Origin: JAGVJT01 sp964513205
Lineage (GTDB): Bacteria > Pseudomonadota > Gammaproteobacteria > Legionellales > Legionellaceae
DNA length: 10,775 bases
Assembly (NCBI GenBank): GCA_964513205.1
Contig: CAZELP010000036.1
Span: forward strand, 1 to 10,775
Direction of reading: 5' to 3'
Shown: positions 1 through 6,677 of the stretch, in pieces
How the letters are laid out: each line of letters begins with the position of its first letter
How positions within the stretch are numbered: position 1 is the first letter of the stretch
Notes under the pieces: generated by a model
The model's input: only the letters and a program-made list of their open reading frames with translations
Told to the model about the DNA's origin: nothing
The model's database searches: none
Program-made: the position numbers and the translations under genes

Positions 1-1049
1 GCAGGACTCTCTCTTAAATCATCAATATTAGGTTTAAATGTTAAACCTAAACATGCAATGCTCACATCATGTGGCATCTTTTCAGGATTATCCTGGAGAA
101 AATCTGCAATCGCCTTCATTACTTTTTCAAGCACCCACCGCGGCTTGCTATCATTGACCTGACGTGCCGTTTTTATTAATTTTGATTGCTCAGGAGCGCT
201 ACTCACAATAAACCATGGATCAACTGCAATACAATGCCCACCAACTCCCGGACCTGGTCGTAAAATATTAACTCTAGGGTGACGATTCGCTAGACGAATG
301 AGCTCCCAAACATTAATATTTAATTTATCACAAATCATAGAAAGTTCATTAGCAAATGCAATATTGACATCTCGAAAACTATTCTCTGTAAGCTTACACA
401 TCTCTGCGGTGCGTGTATCTGTAATAATACATTCACCTTCAACAAAAATTTTATACAGATGGGTAGCCATCTCTGAACACTTCGGCGTCATTCCACCGAT
501 GATACGGTCATTTTCAACAAGCTCATGTAAAACGCGTCCGGGTAATACGCGCTCAGGGCAATATGCAATGCGAATCTCGGCATCTTCCCCCTCTATATGA
601 GGGAATGTTAAATGAGGGCAAGCATCCGCTAGCCATTTTGCCAATTGCTCTGTCGCACCTACTGGCGATGTAGACTCTAGCACAACCAAATCACCAGCTT
701 TCAAGACAGGTGCAATAGCACGAGCAGCAGACTCAATATAACTTAAATCCGGTTCATGCTGATCTTTAAATGGTGTAGGAACCGCTATCAAAAATACATC
801 TGCAGGTTCTGCAACAGACGTTGCTCGCAAAAACCCCTCTGAGACAACAGCATGGACAACAATATCCAGCTCTGGCTCAATGAAATGAATCTCACCTCGA
901 TTAATAGTGTCTATCACATACGGATTGATATCGATACCAATGACTTCTCGCTGACGTGAAGCAAACAACGCCGCAGTTGGTAAGCCAATATAACCTAACC
1001 CAACTACAGCAATCTTTGAAAATCTTGTTTGTTGTTCTGGCATCAACAT
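1..1049 (-). CDS. wecC: UDP-N-acetyl-D-mannosamine dehydrogenase (WecC), 3' end cut by the window edge
   Basis: This cytoplasmic enzyme oxidises UDP-ManNAc to UDP-ManNAcA with two NAD+, supplying an acidic sugar for a surface polysaccharide. 349 complete codons are present. The family is about 420 residues, so the C-terminal UDP-binding domain runs off the left edge. An N-terminal Rossmann NAD site (VVGLGYIGLPTAALFA, about residues 15-30) is followed by the central domain with CKLTENSFRD (218-227). The catalytic cysteine is Cys273 in GVGGHCIAVDPWFI, a form typical of WecC rather than of UDP-glucose dehydrogenases. ATG at 1049 is chosen because AGGGG lies about 8 bases upstream; this start overlaps the end of wecB by 7 bases. 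A second in-frame ATG at 1043 overlaps the wecB stop codon (TGATG) but is spaced less well. Family assignment is firm; substrate rests on the motif and on the adjacent wecB. Confidence 0.95.
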   Translation of the reverse strand, partial: MLMPEQQTRFSKIAVVGLGYIGLPTAALFASRQREVIGIDINPYVIDTINRGEIHFIEPELDIVVHAVVSEGFLRATSVAEPADVFLIAVPTPFKDQHEPDLSYIESAARAIAPVLKAGDLVVLESTSPVGATEQLAKWLADACPHLTFPHIEGEDAEIRIAYCPERVLPGRVLHELVENDRIIGGMTPKCSEMATHLYKIFVEGECIITDTRTAEMCKLTENSFRDVNIAFANELSMICDKLNINVWELIRLANRHPRVNILRPGPGVGGHCIAVDPWFIVSSAPEQSKLIKTARQVNDSKPRWVLEKVMKAIADFLQDNPEKMPHDVSIACLGLTFKPNIDDLRESP

Positions 1050-2224
1050 ACTTCACGCCCCTTATTCGAATTCGAGTACTTTGCCACCGTCAGTCGTTTA
1101 AAATATTCTTCTACAGATGAAACAATGTGTTTAGAGGCAGTGCCATCACCATAAGGATTTTGAGCCACACTCATACGACCGTATAGTGACCTATCTTTGA
1201 TCAATATAGACACTTGCTCAACAATCAGGCTTGTTTTCGTACCGACTAATCGGACTGTGCCCGCATCAATAGCTTCTGGACGCTCTGTCTTATCGCGCAT
1301 AACCAATACAGGTTTTCCAAGCGAAGGAGCTTCCTCTTGCACCCCTCCTGAGTCTGTTAAGATGCAATAGCACTGCTTCATCAGATAAACAAAAGGTAGA
1401 TAATCCACAGGTTCAATTAAATATATGTTCTTCTGGGCACTTAGTAAACGGGAAACAGGCTCTTGCACATTTGGGTTTAAATGCACGGGATATACAATAT
1501 CAACTTCAGGAAATTGACAGGCGATATTTTTTAGTGCCAGACAAATCCGCTCAAAACCTTCCCCAAAACTTTCACGACGATGCCCTGTAACGAGGATCAT
1601 TTGACGAGAACTATCTAAAAATGAAAACTTTTCCTTAAGATCTGCTATCAATGCAGGTTCGGTTTCCAGGCGAGATAAGCTATATAATAGAGCATCAATT
1701 ACTGTATTACCTGTTACATAAATTTGACTATCAGAGACCCCCTCGTTTAACAAATTGGCCCGCGCACTTTCTGTTGGCGCAAAATAAAGGCATGCTATGG
1801 CGTCAGTCAATCTGCGATTTATTTCTTCTGGCCATGGTAAATATATATCGCCGGTACGCAGACCTGCTTCAACATGAGCGACCGGAATTCGATGATAGTA
1901 AGCAGATAGAGAGGCAGCAAGACACGTCGTCGTATCACCGTGAGTGAATATAATATCAGGACAATACGATTCAAAGACATTATCCAACCCAACTAAAATT
2001 TTGGAGGTTAATTGTGAAAGCGTTTGGTTAGGCGTCATCACTGACAGATTAAAATCTGGAGTTACTTTAAAAAAATCAAGAACAGAGCTAAGCATCTGAG
2101 CATGTTGACCAGAAATGCAAACTTTACTTTCGAAGGCCGGATTATTTGACAAAGCATGGACCAAAGGTGCCATTTTAATAGCCTCTGGTCTTGTCCCGAA
2201 CACACTTAAAGTTTTAATTTGCAT
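1043..2224 (-). CDS. wecB: UDP-N-acetylglucosamine 2-epimerase, non-hydrolysing (WecB)
   Basis: It interconverts UDP-GlcNAc and UDP-ManNAc in the cytoplasm, providing the substrate of the WecC encoded directly downstream. It has 393 residues against about 376 in E. coli; the excess is a C-terminal tail after about residue 376. The family landmarks are present: GTRPEAIKMAPLV (10-22), HGD with Asp97, HVEAG with Glu119, PWPEE with Glu133, VTGHRRE with His215, and the sugar-nucleotide loop LTDSGGVQEEAPSLGKP (289-305). Asp97, Glu119, Glu133 and His215 line up, at a constant offset of two, with the catalytic residues known from the family. The ATG at 2224 follows AAGGA by 8 bases. It starts 24 bases after the wzc stop, and its last codons overlap the wecC start, suggesting translational coupling. 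Confidence 0.96.
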   Translation of the reverse strand: MQIKTLSVFGTRPEAIKMAPLVHALSNNPAFESKVCISGQHAQMLSSVLDFFKVTPDFNLSVMTPNQTLSQLTSKILVGLDNVFESYCPDIIFTHGDTTTCLAASLSAYYHRIPVAHVEAGLRTGDIYLPWPEEINRRLTDAIACLYFAPTESARANLLNEGVSDSQIYVTGNTVIDALLYSLSRLETEPALIADLKEKFSFLDSSRQMILVTGHRRESFGEGFERICLALKNIACQFPEVDIVYPVHLNPNVQEPVSRLLSAQKNIYLIEPVDYLPFVYLMKQCYCILTDSGGVQEEAPSLGKPVLVMRDKTERPEAIDAGTVRLVGTKTSLIVEQVSILIKDRSLYGRMSVAQNPYGDGTASKHIVSSVEEYFKRLTVAKYSNSNKGREVC

Positions 2225-2248
2225 CCTTTCGTTCCTTGTCCTTCAATC

Positions 2249-4438
2249 TCAAGATGGAGTTTTTACAGAATTCGGCTCATCATGATGGTAATAATATGCA
2301 TGCTTATAATATTGACCATAATAATAATAGGCATACGATGTTTTTCTAACCTTGCTATGAAAATTAAACACAGTGCCTTGAACAGTGACTCCAGCATTTG
2401 CAAGCTTTTTTAGAGCCAATTCAACTTCAGACGGCTCGTGTTTTTCCGCGGCAACAACAAGATAATTTAAGGAAGAGTGCTCAGCAACAACAAGCGCATC
2501 GGTTACCAACAAAATAGGAGCAGAGTCAAATAGAACAACATCATAAGCCTTGGATACCTGACTAACAAAGGCTTTGAGATTAGGGCCCATTAATAATTCG
2601 GATGGATCCGAAGGATAAGCCCCTCGGGGTAAAACTCTCAAATTCTCATGCATAGGAGAGGGATGCACAATAGATTCGAACGCATGTTTACCCCCCAGCG
2701 CATCTGACAAACCTGGAGTTGAGGGAACATCAAAATATTTGTGAAGCGTACCACGACGCAAATCGGTATCGATTACCAACACACGCTTACCACCCGCCGC
2801 AAGTAAATAAGCCAAATTCGCCGAAATAAAGCTTTTTCCAACACCAGGGCTTAAGCCTAAAATAGAAATCACATTGTTGGACGAACACGCTAACATCACC
2901 TGAATACTTGTTCTTAAACTGCGAAGAGACTCGACAGCAAGGTTTTTCGGGTGAGCATAAGCCACTAAAGATATTGCACGCGAAGATTTTGAATGAGTGG
3001 TCTCGTCACAATATGGCACTATCGCTAAATTGGGTAAATTGAAACGGCGCTCAACCCAATGTGGGTCGTTAATTTTTGGCCAAAAAAGCTTACGTAAAAA
3101 AACCATCATACAGGCGAACAAAACGCCCAACATTGCACTCGCAAGGCATATAACAGGCTTTTTACTTGGTAACGGTGCATCTGGCAATTTTGCCTTTGTA
3201 AGAATACGTAAGCTACTTACTGTACCCGCTTTTAAAACCTGCAACTCTTGAATTTTTTGAAGTAAAACCTTGTACAAAGCCTGTCTTACTTTCACATCAC
3301 GCGTTAAATTAACAGCAAGTTGATCTGATGCAGGCAACGTTTTCAATTCTTTCCTCAGCCTTTTTTCTTCTCGCTCGAGTGCTGCAAACTGTGCATCCAT
3401 TGCCTGCATTTCAGGGTGTGCTTTCGTATATTGTTGCGCCATTTGAATTCGCCCTATACGTAACTCACCTTCTTTTTTGCTAATATCTGCTAATTGTTGC
3501 AACAAAAACTGTGCTTGTAGCTTAAGGTCGATTTTGCCACTTTTTGCACGATATCGATTTAGACGAAGCTCAGCCTCTTCAAGTTCCTTTTTCGTAATTG
3601 GAAGCTGGTAATTCAGAAATGATAATGTCTGTGCGGCTTCCTGCGCCTTTTTTTCAGCGTCCTTCACTTGGGCGGTTTCCGCGATTTGATTCAAAATCGC
3701 AATTAATTTCAGCGGATTATCTCCCTTTAGCGTTGCCGCTAAAACGCCGGTGCTTTGACGCATTTTAGTTGCTGTTTCATCAATTTTTAAACCAGATAAG
3801 AGCGACTGCACAACACTTGCTTTAGAAAGTTTTTTTACCACAAATAACGAACCAACAGGCGCTTCGACTGTGTTAATTTTTATGGTGATGGCGCCCGATA
3901 GCTTTTTCCCAATGTACCCTTCAGTAAGGAGTTTATGTTGGTACATGAGACGAACATGATTAGGTTTATCTATAATGCAGTCTAGAGGTTTATTAATCAG
4001 GTCATGTGGCACCTCCAACACACTAATGTCCATCTTATAAGCATGTTTTTTTTGCGGAAAAAATCGCTGCCAAAAATGCGCCTTCTTATATTGTGACTTA
4101 ATATCTAAATTCAAAATATCTATGACCGGTTCTAGAACGAAATGTGATTGAATGAGTGCTATCTGCGTTGCTTCATAAAAAACACCGTCGTTTCCGAAAA
4201 GAGAATTGATAGCCCCCCCCAATAAGCCAAAACTAGGTTGCTTTGAATCAACCTGAAACAAAACACTAGCCTGATATTGAGGAACTAACCTCATAGAATA
4301 TAAGACACCCATACCCAAAAACAAAAATGCGCAAGTCAGAAGTAACCACCGACTCGCCCACAGATCATACATCAGCTCTTTGATGTCAACTTCTTCAGAT
4401 CCACGACCGTGAGATTGCATATTTGACGTCGTATTCAT
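2249..4438 (-). CDS. wzc: Polysaccharide co-polymerase and bacterial tyrosine kinase (Wzc)
   Basis: This inner-membrane protein sets polysaccharide chain length and works with Wza, with activity switched by cycles of tyrosine phosphorylation. At 729 residues it has the usual Wzc length. A Wzz-type N-terminus carries TM1 at about 31-49. A large periplasmic part with coiled-coil character follows (about 255-365), then a proline-rich segment and TM2 at about 427-447. The cytoplasmic BY-kinase domain shows Walker A GLSPGVGKS (528-536, Lys535), Walker A' VLVIDTDLRRG (553-563) and Walker B VVLFDSAP (634-641, Asp638). The C-terminal tail has ten tyrosines between 702 and 717, the expected autophosphorylation cluster. 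ATG at 4438 is preceded by AAGGAG at 4 bases, and lies 17 bases after the wza stop. A run of eight G in codons 73-76 could slip and shift the frame. Confidence 0.96.
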   Translation of the reverse strand: MNTTSNMQSHGRGSEEVDIKELMYDLWASRWLLLTCAFLFLGMGVLYSMRLVPQYQASVLFQVDSKQPSFGLLGGAINSLFGNDGVFYEATQIALIQSHFVLEPVIDILNLDIKSQYKKAHFWQRFFPQKKHAYKMDISVLEVPHDLINKPLDCIIDKPNHVRLMYQHKLLTEGYIGKKLSGAITIKINTVEAPVGSLFVVKKLSKASVVQSLLSGLKIDETATKMRQSTGVLAATLKGDNPLKLIAILNQIAETAQVKDAEKKAQEAAQTLSFLNYQLPITKKELEEAELRLNRYRAKSGKIDLKLQAQFLLQQLADISKKEGELRIGRIQMAQQYTKAHPEMQAMDAQFAALEREEKRLRKELKTLPASDQLAVNLTRDVKVRQALYKVLLQKIQELQVLKAGTVSSLRILTKAKLPDAPLPSKKPVICLASAMLGVLFACMMVFLRKLFWPKINDPHWVERRFNLPNLAIVPYCDETTHSKSSRAISLVAYAHPKNLAVESLRSLRTSIQVMLACSSNNVISILGLSPGVGKSFISANLAYLLAAGGKRVLVIDTDLRRGTLHKYFDVPSTPGLSDALGGKHAFESIVHPSPMHENLRVLPRGAYPSDPSELLMGPNLKAFVSQVSKAYDVVLFDSAPILLVTDALVVAEHSSLNYLVVAAEKHEPSEVELALKKLANAGVTVQGTVFNFHSKVRKTSYAYYYYGQYYKHAYYYHHDEPNSVKTPS
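2318..2329 (-). repeat. Four TAT codons in tandem in the wzc tyrosine tail
   Basis: On the coding strand this is four consecutive TAT triplets encoding Tyr704-707 of Wzc. Because the unit is three bases, gain or loss of a copy would change the number of phosphorylatable tyrosines without breaking the frame. The array is short, so instability is only a possibility. Confidence 0.6.
4213..4220 (-). repeat. G8 homopolymer inside the 5' part of wzc
   Basis: Eight C on the plus strand, eight G on the coding strand, spanning the end of codon 73 to the start of codon 76 (Leu-Gly-Gly-Ala). Loss or gain of one G would shift the frame just after the first membrane segment, removing most of the periplasmic domain and the whole kinase domain. 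Homopolymeric G tracts in surface-glycan genes are a known type of phase-variation switch in other bacteria; here it is an inference from the tract alone. Confidence 0.6.
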
Positions 4439-4455
4439 GCGGCTCCTTTTCTCAC

Positions 4456-5280
4456 TTAAGAATTCTTCACAATACTCTGAGTAAACCAGACCGTTTGTAC
4501 AATTGGTAACAATTGATCCAACGTGCGGTTGACTTGAGCCATAGGTGCAGCAGACACATAAAGAATATCTTGAGGCTGCAAACTAAAATGTTCAGCTAAC
4601 AATAATTTATCGGGTGTTTTGGCATCCAGCCAGAAAATTTCTGGATGCGTATAATCACCACGAATGACATAAATACTACTTGGATCGGCATATTTAGAAT
4701 CAATCCAACCTGAAAGTGCAAGCGCATCAGCGATAGATAAACGCTGATCGGTAATCGGTAAGAAACCTGTTTTCACAACTTCACCTAGAACGTATACTTT
4801 TTGACCTCTAAAGTCCGCTACGCGCACATTGACTTGTGGGTTTGGTACATATTTCTCGAGGCGGCGTGATACCTCTCGGCGCACACGGTCTGCAGTTTTA
4901 CCTGCAACTTTCACGTAACCAATAAGAGGGAAGTAAATTTCACCATTGGCATCAACCAAATAACCTTGTTGCCCCGCAGCACCTTGAATACCAGGTGTAA
5001 CTGCAGTAGCTATCTGTGTTTCCGCCTGGAACTCAGGATGCTGCCAAACATGAATGTGCAACACATCAGCAGGTGCAATTTTATAATGATGACGGCTCAC
5101 TCGCTGATCAGCAATTAAAGAAGGCGTAATGGGAATAAGTGTCGGTTGAACATGTATTTTTTGTCGCACAACATTTCTTCGCATGGCAGAAGTATTTAAA
5201 TTCTGCATCCCTGGCATAATGTTTACATCGCAGCTCGATAATAATACAGTACAGGCAATTAAGGATATTTTTTTGATCAT
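4456..5280 (-). CDS. wza: Polysaccharide export outer-membrane lipoprotein (Wza), short form
   Basis: This protein is expected to form the outer-membrane channel for polymer export, docked on Wzc. The start is set at ATG 5280, one base after the wzb stop, giving 274 residues; an upstream in-frame Met (5313) lies inside wzb and would spoil the signal peptide. From 5280 there is a lipoprotein signal (MIKKISLIACTVLLSSC) with lipobox LLSSC and lipidated Cys17. A Poly_export domain follows at about 63-156 (HHYKIAPADVLHIHVW to NPQVNVRVADF), then one SLBB-like domain at about 160-243. The C-terminal segment APMAQVNRTLDQLLPIV resembles the amphipathic helix that crosses the outer membrane in E. coli Wza. 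E. coli Wza is about 379 residues with two SLBB domains, so one repeat seems missing. Residue +2 after Cys17 is Asp, unusual for an outer-membrane lipoprotein. Only a weak ribosome site (GGAAA) is visible, so coupling to wzb is likely. Confidence 0.93.
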   Translation of the reverse strand: MIKKISLIACTVLLSSCDVNIMPGMQNLNTSAMRRNVVRQKIHVQPTLIPITPSLIADQRVSRHHYKIAPADVLHIHVWQHPEFQAETQIATAVTPGIQGAAGQQGYLVDANGEIYFPLIGYVKVAGKTADRVRREVSRRLEKYVPNPQVNVRVADFRGQKVYVLGEVVKTGFLPITDQRLSIADALALSGWIDSKYADPSSIYVIRGDYTHPEIFWLDAKTPDKLLLAEHFSLQPQDILYVSAAPMAQVNRTLDQLLPIVQTVWFTQSIVKNS

Positions 5281-5281
5281 A

Positions 5282-5740
5282 TTATTTCCACACCCGCTCG
5301 TACCATTCTTCAATTCCTTGATCGATTAAAGATAAAGCTTGTTCAAAAATGATTTGGGGACGTCGATACGGATCTGGGACGTCAAAACCACTCCATTTTC
5401 CAAGACGATGGACCCGTCCACGCATACTGGTATATTGTTGTTCAATTTGCTGTTGCTGCTCTGTTGTCATTGTCAAGACAAGGTCTGAAGCAAAAAGGAT
5501 GTCTTGCGTGACTTGGCGTGCACGATGTTGAGAGATGTCGATGCTTCGCGCTTGCATAAGAGCCAAAGCCGTGGGATCTGCTGGGTGATTGACCAGTGCA
5601 CCTAAACCGGCGGAACTGACTTTGACGCTTGGATGCTTTACTTTAAGCCTATTGGCGAGCAGAGCCTCTCCAATCGGGCTACGACAAATATTACCAACAC
5701 AAACAACCAAAACGTTTTCAATCATGGTTAGGTACAACAT
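5282..5740 (-). CDS. wzb: Low-molecular-weight protein-tyrosine phosphatase (Wzb)
   Basis: It removes phosphate from the tyrosine tail of the cognate BY-kinase Wzc, allowing polymer assembly to cycle. It is cytoplasmic. The phosphatase P-loop C-x5-R-S is CVGNICRS (Cys14 to Arg20 from the first Met), and the general acid is Asp123 in PDPYRR. SAGLGALV (43-50) is also typical. From ATG 5740 the protein has 152 residues. From the internal ATG at 5725 (MIENVLVVCVGNICRS) it has 147, the same as E. coli Wzb. GAGGA sits about 10 bases before the 5740 ATG, whereas the 5725 ATG lacks a well-spaced site, so the choice is open. It is the first gene of the operon; in E. coli the order is wza-wzb-wzc, so wzb and wza are swapped here. 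Confidence 0.95.
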   Translation of the reverse strand: MLYLTMIENVLVVCVGNICRSPIGEALLANRLKVKHPSVKVSSAGLGALVNHPADPTALALMQARSIDISQHRARQVTQDILFASDLVLTMTTEQQQQIEQQYTSMRGRVHRLGKWSGFDVPDPYRRPQIIFEQALSLIDQGIEEWYERVWK

Positions 5741-5767
5741 CCTCTGTTAATCCTCACTGACCAACAA

Positions 5768-5815
5768 AAGATACAGAACCCTATGTTTGAACGCAAGTTT
5801 TTTTTCTATTTTTTT
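5768..5815 (-). promoter_or_regulatory. Likely sigma-70 promoter of the wzb-wza-wzc-wecB-wecC operon with phased A-tracts
   Basis: Reading the minus strand, a -35-like TTGCGT (5796-5791) is separated by exactly 17 bases from a -10-like TATCTT (5773-5768), predicting a start near 5761 and a leader of about 20 bases to the wzb ATG. Directly upstream are an A8 run (5798-5805) and an A7 run (5809-5815) whose centres are about 10.5 bases apart, that is one helical turn. They resemble an UP element or a bent-DNA segment. The hexamers themselves are only fair matches. Confidence 0.5.
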
Positions 5816-5820
5816 AGAGA

Positions 5821-5833
5821 TACAATCTATAAA
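5821..5833 (+). promoter_or_regulatory. Possible -10 region for the acyltransferase gene
   Basis: TACAAT (5821-5826) and the overlapping stretch TATAAA (5828-5833) are -10-like and lie 25-37 bases before the ATG at 5858. The region where a -35 should be is a T-rich run (5798-5815) with no recognisable TTGACA, so the promoter is tentative. It would share the A/T tracts with the divergent polysaccharide operon promoter. Confidence 0.25.
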
Positions 5834-5857
5834 AAATACATTAGAGCGACACTCATT

Positions 5858-6481
5858 ATGAATACTCTTATTATCATTGGCGCAGGCGGACATTCACGAG
5901 TCATTGCCGACACAGCAATCGCGGCAGGCTGGTCCAGTCTTGCTTTTTACGATGATCATTACCCCAGCATTCGTTCGGCAGGGCCATGGGAAATACGCGG
6001 GACATTCCAAGATTTGCTGCTGTCATCGCCGAATGAGCCATTGGTCATCGCCATCGGTGACAATACTGCTCGCATGCAAAAAGCAAATGCATTGCAACAA
6101 GCAGGCTTTCGTTTCGCAACCATCATCCATCCCCGCGCCATTATTAGCCCTTCAGCAAAAATTGGTGAAGGCACTGTCATTTTTGCAGGAGCGGTTGTGA
6201 ATGCATATGCAACCATTGAAGATCACTGCATCATCAATACCAATGCGACTATCGAGCACGATTGTCATCTTGCAACAGGGGTACACGTCTCGCCAAATGC
6301 AGCTCTTGGTGGTGGCACAAAAATTGGAAAATTAAGTTGGGTCGGAATTGGCGCTTCTATCAAAAACGCCATGACCATAGGCGAATCGACTATCATCGGG
6401 GCAGGAGCCGCTGTGATCAAAAATATACCGAGCCACTGTACCGCTGTTGGTGTGCCGGCTCATGTTATTGAGCAGCGATGA
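5858..6481 (+). CDS. NeuD/PglD-family sugar O- or N-acyltransferase (left-handed beta-helix)
   Basis: Predicted cytoplasmic acyl-CoA-dependent transferase that acetylates a sugar or nucleotide sugar, as do NeuD (sialic acid O-acetylation) and PglD (UDP-4-amino-sugar N-acetylation). The start is set at ATG 5858, giving 207 residues, normal for the family. The first residues MNTLIIIGAGGHSRVIAD are the family's N-terminal nucleotide-binding motif. An in-frame ATG at 5783 would add a Phe-rich leader read from T-tracts and is unlikely. Residues about 90-190 are hexapeptide repeats forming the left-handed beta-helix (IIHPRAIISPSAKIGEGTVI onward). His134 in TIEHDC is the expected catalytic base, and the C-terminus has the usual VGVPAHVI. 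The ribosome site is weak (AGAG). It is transcribed away from the polysaccharide operon across a 117-base gap, suggesting but not proving that it modifies the same glycan. The exact substrate cannot be read from sequence. Confidence 0.88.
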   Translation: MNTLIIIGAGGHSRVIADTAIAAGWSSLAFYDDHYPSIRSAGPWEIRGTFQDLLLSSPNEPLVIAIGDNTARMQKANALQQAGFRFATIIHPRAIISPSAKIGEGTVIFAGAVVNAYATIEDHCIINTNATIEHDCHLATGVHVSPNAALGGGTKIGKLSWVGIGASIKNAMTIGESTIIGAGAAVIKNIPSHCTAVGVPAHVIEQR

Positions 6482-6677
6482 ATGAGTGCGTCAAGGAACC
6501 CATTGCGTTTTAAGTTCTTGCATGTGCCAAAACACTCTACTCATAAATAACTTACTGGAATCGCCATCACATCATGCGACAAAGGGACATGCTTCATTAT
6601 TTTTCGGCTAATATGGAATCTAATTCCATATTAGCCGAAAAATCCAAGGAATTAAAGAATTTTAGACCGAAGAAACT
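6482..6677. other. Non-coding gap between two convergent genes
   Basis: This 196-base stretch separates the acyltransferase stop from the feoC stop. I see no supported gene and no classical intrinsic terminator for either side. Its one striking element is the palindrome at 6599-6643. A 10-base direct repeat, ACTCTACTCA, occurs at 6534-6543 and again at 6675-6684 across the feoC stop codon. Confidence 0.7.
6599..6643. repeat. Perfect 21-bp inverted repeat with a 3-base loop
   Basis: Positions 6599-6619 pair without mismatch with 6623-6643 around the loop CTA. The core arm is CGGCTAATATGGAAT, and its outer end is a run of five T on the left pairing with five A on the right. On either strand the stem is therefore preceded by T and followed by A, the reverse of an intrinsic terminator, which needs a U-tract after the stem. 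It could be a 3'-end stabilising hairpin for the two convergent transcripts, a protein-binding dyad, or a repeated genomic element. Confidence 0.9.

Noticed and set aside
1651..1947. Plus-strand open frame opposite wecB, and similar frames opposite wzc, feoB and zapE
   Set aside because: They lie antisense to genes with clear family motifs. Their translations show no recognisable domain, and I saw no good ribosome sites.
5281..5313. Longer Wza start at 5313
   Set aside because: It lies within wzb and places 11 polar residues before a clear lipoprotein signal peptide that starts at 5280.
5783..5857. In-frame ATG at 5783 as the start of the acyltransferase gene
   Set aside because: It would add 25 residues rich in Phe, Tyr and Lys that are read from the T-tracts and promoter-like DNA. 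The family's N-terminus begins at the ATG at 5858, with MNTLIIIGAGGHS.
6599..6643. The palindrome as a bidirectional intrinsic terminator
   Set aside because: The stem is flanked by T before and A after on both strands, so no U-tract follows it in either transcript.
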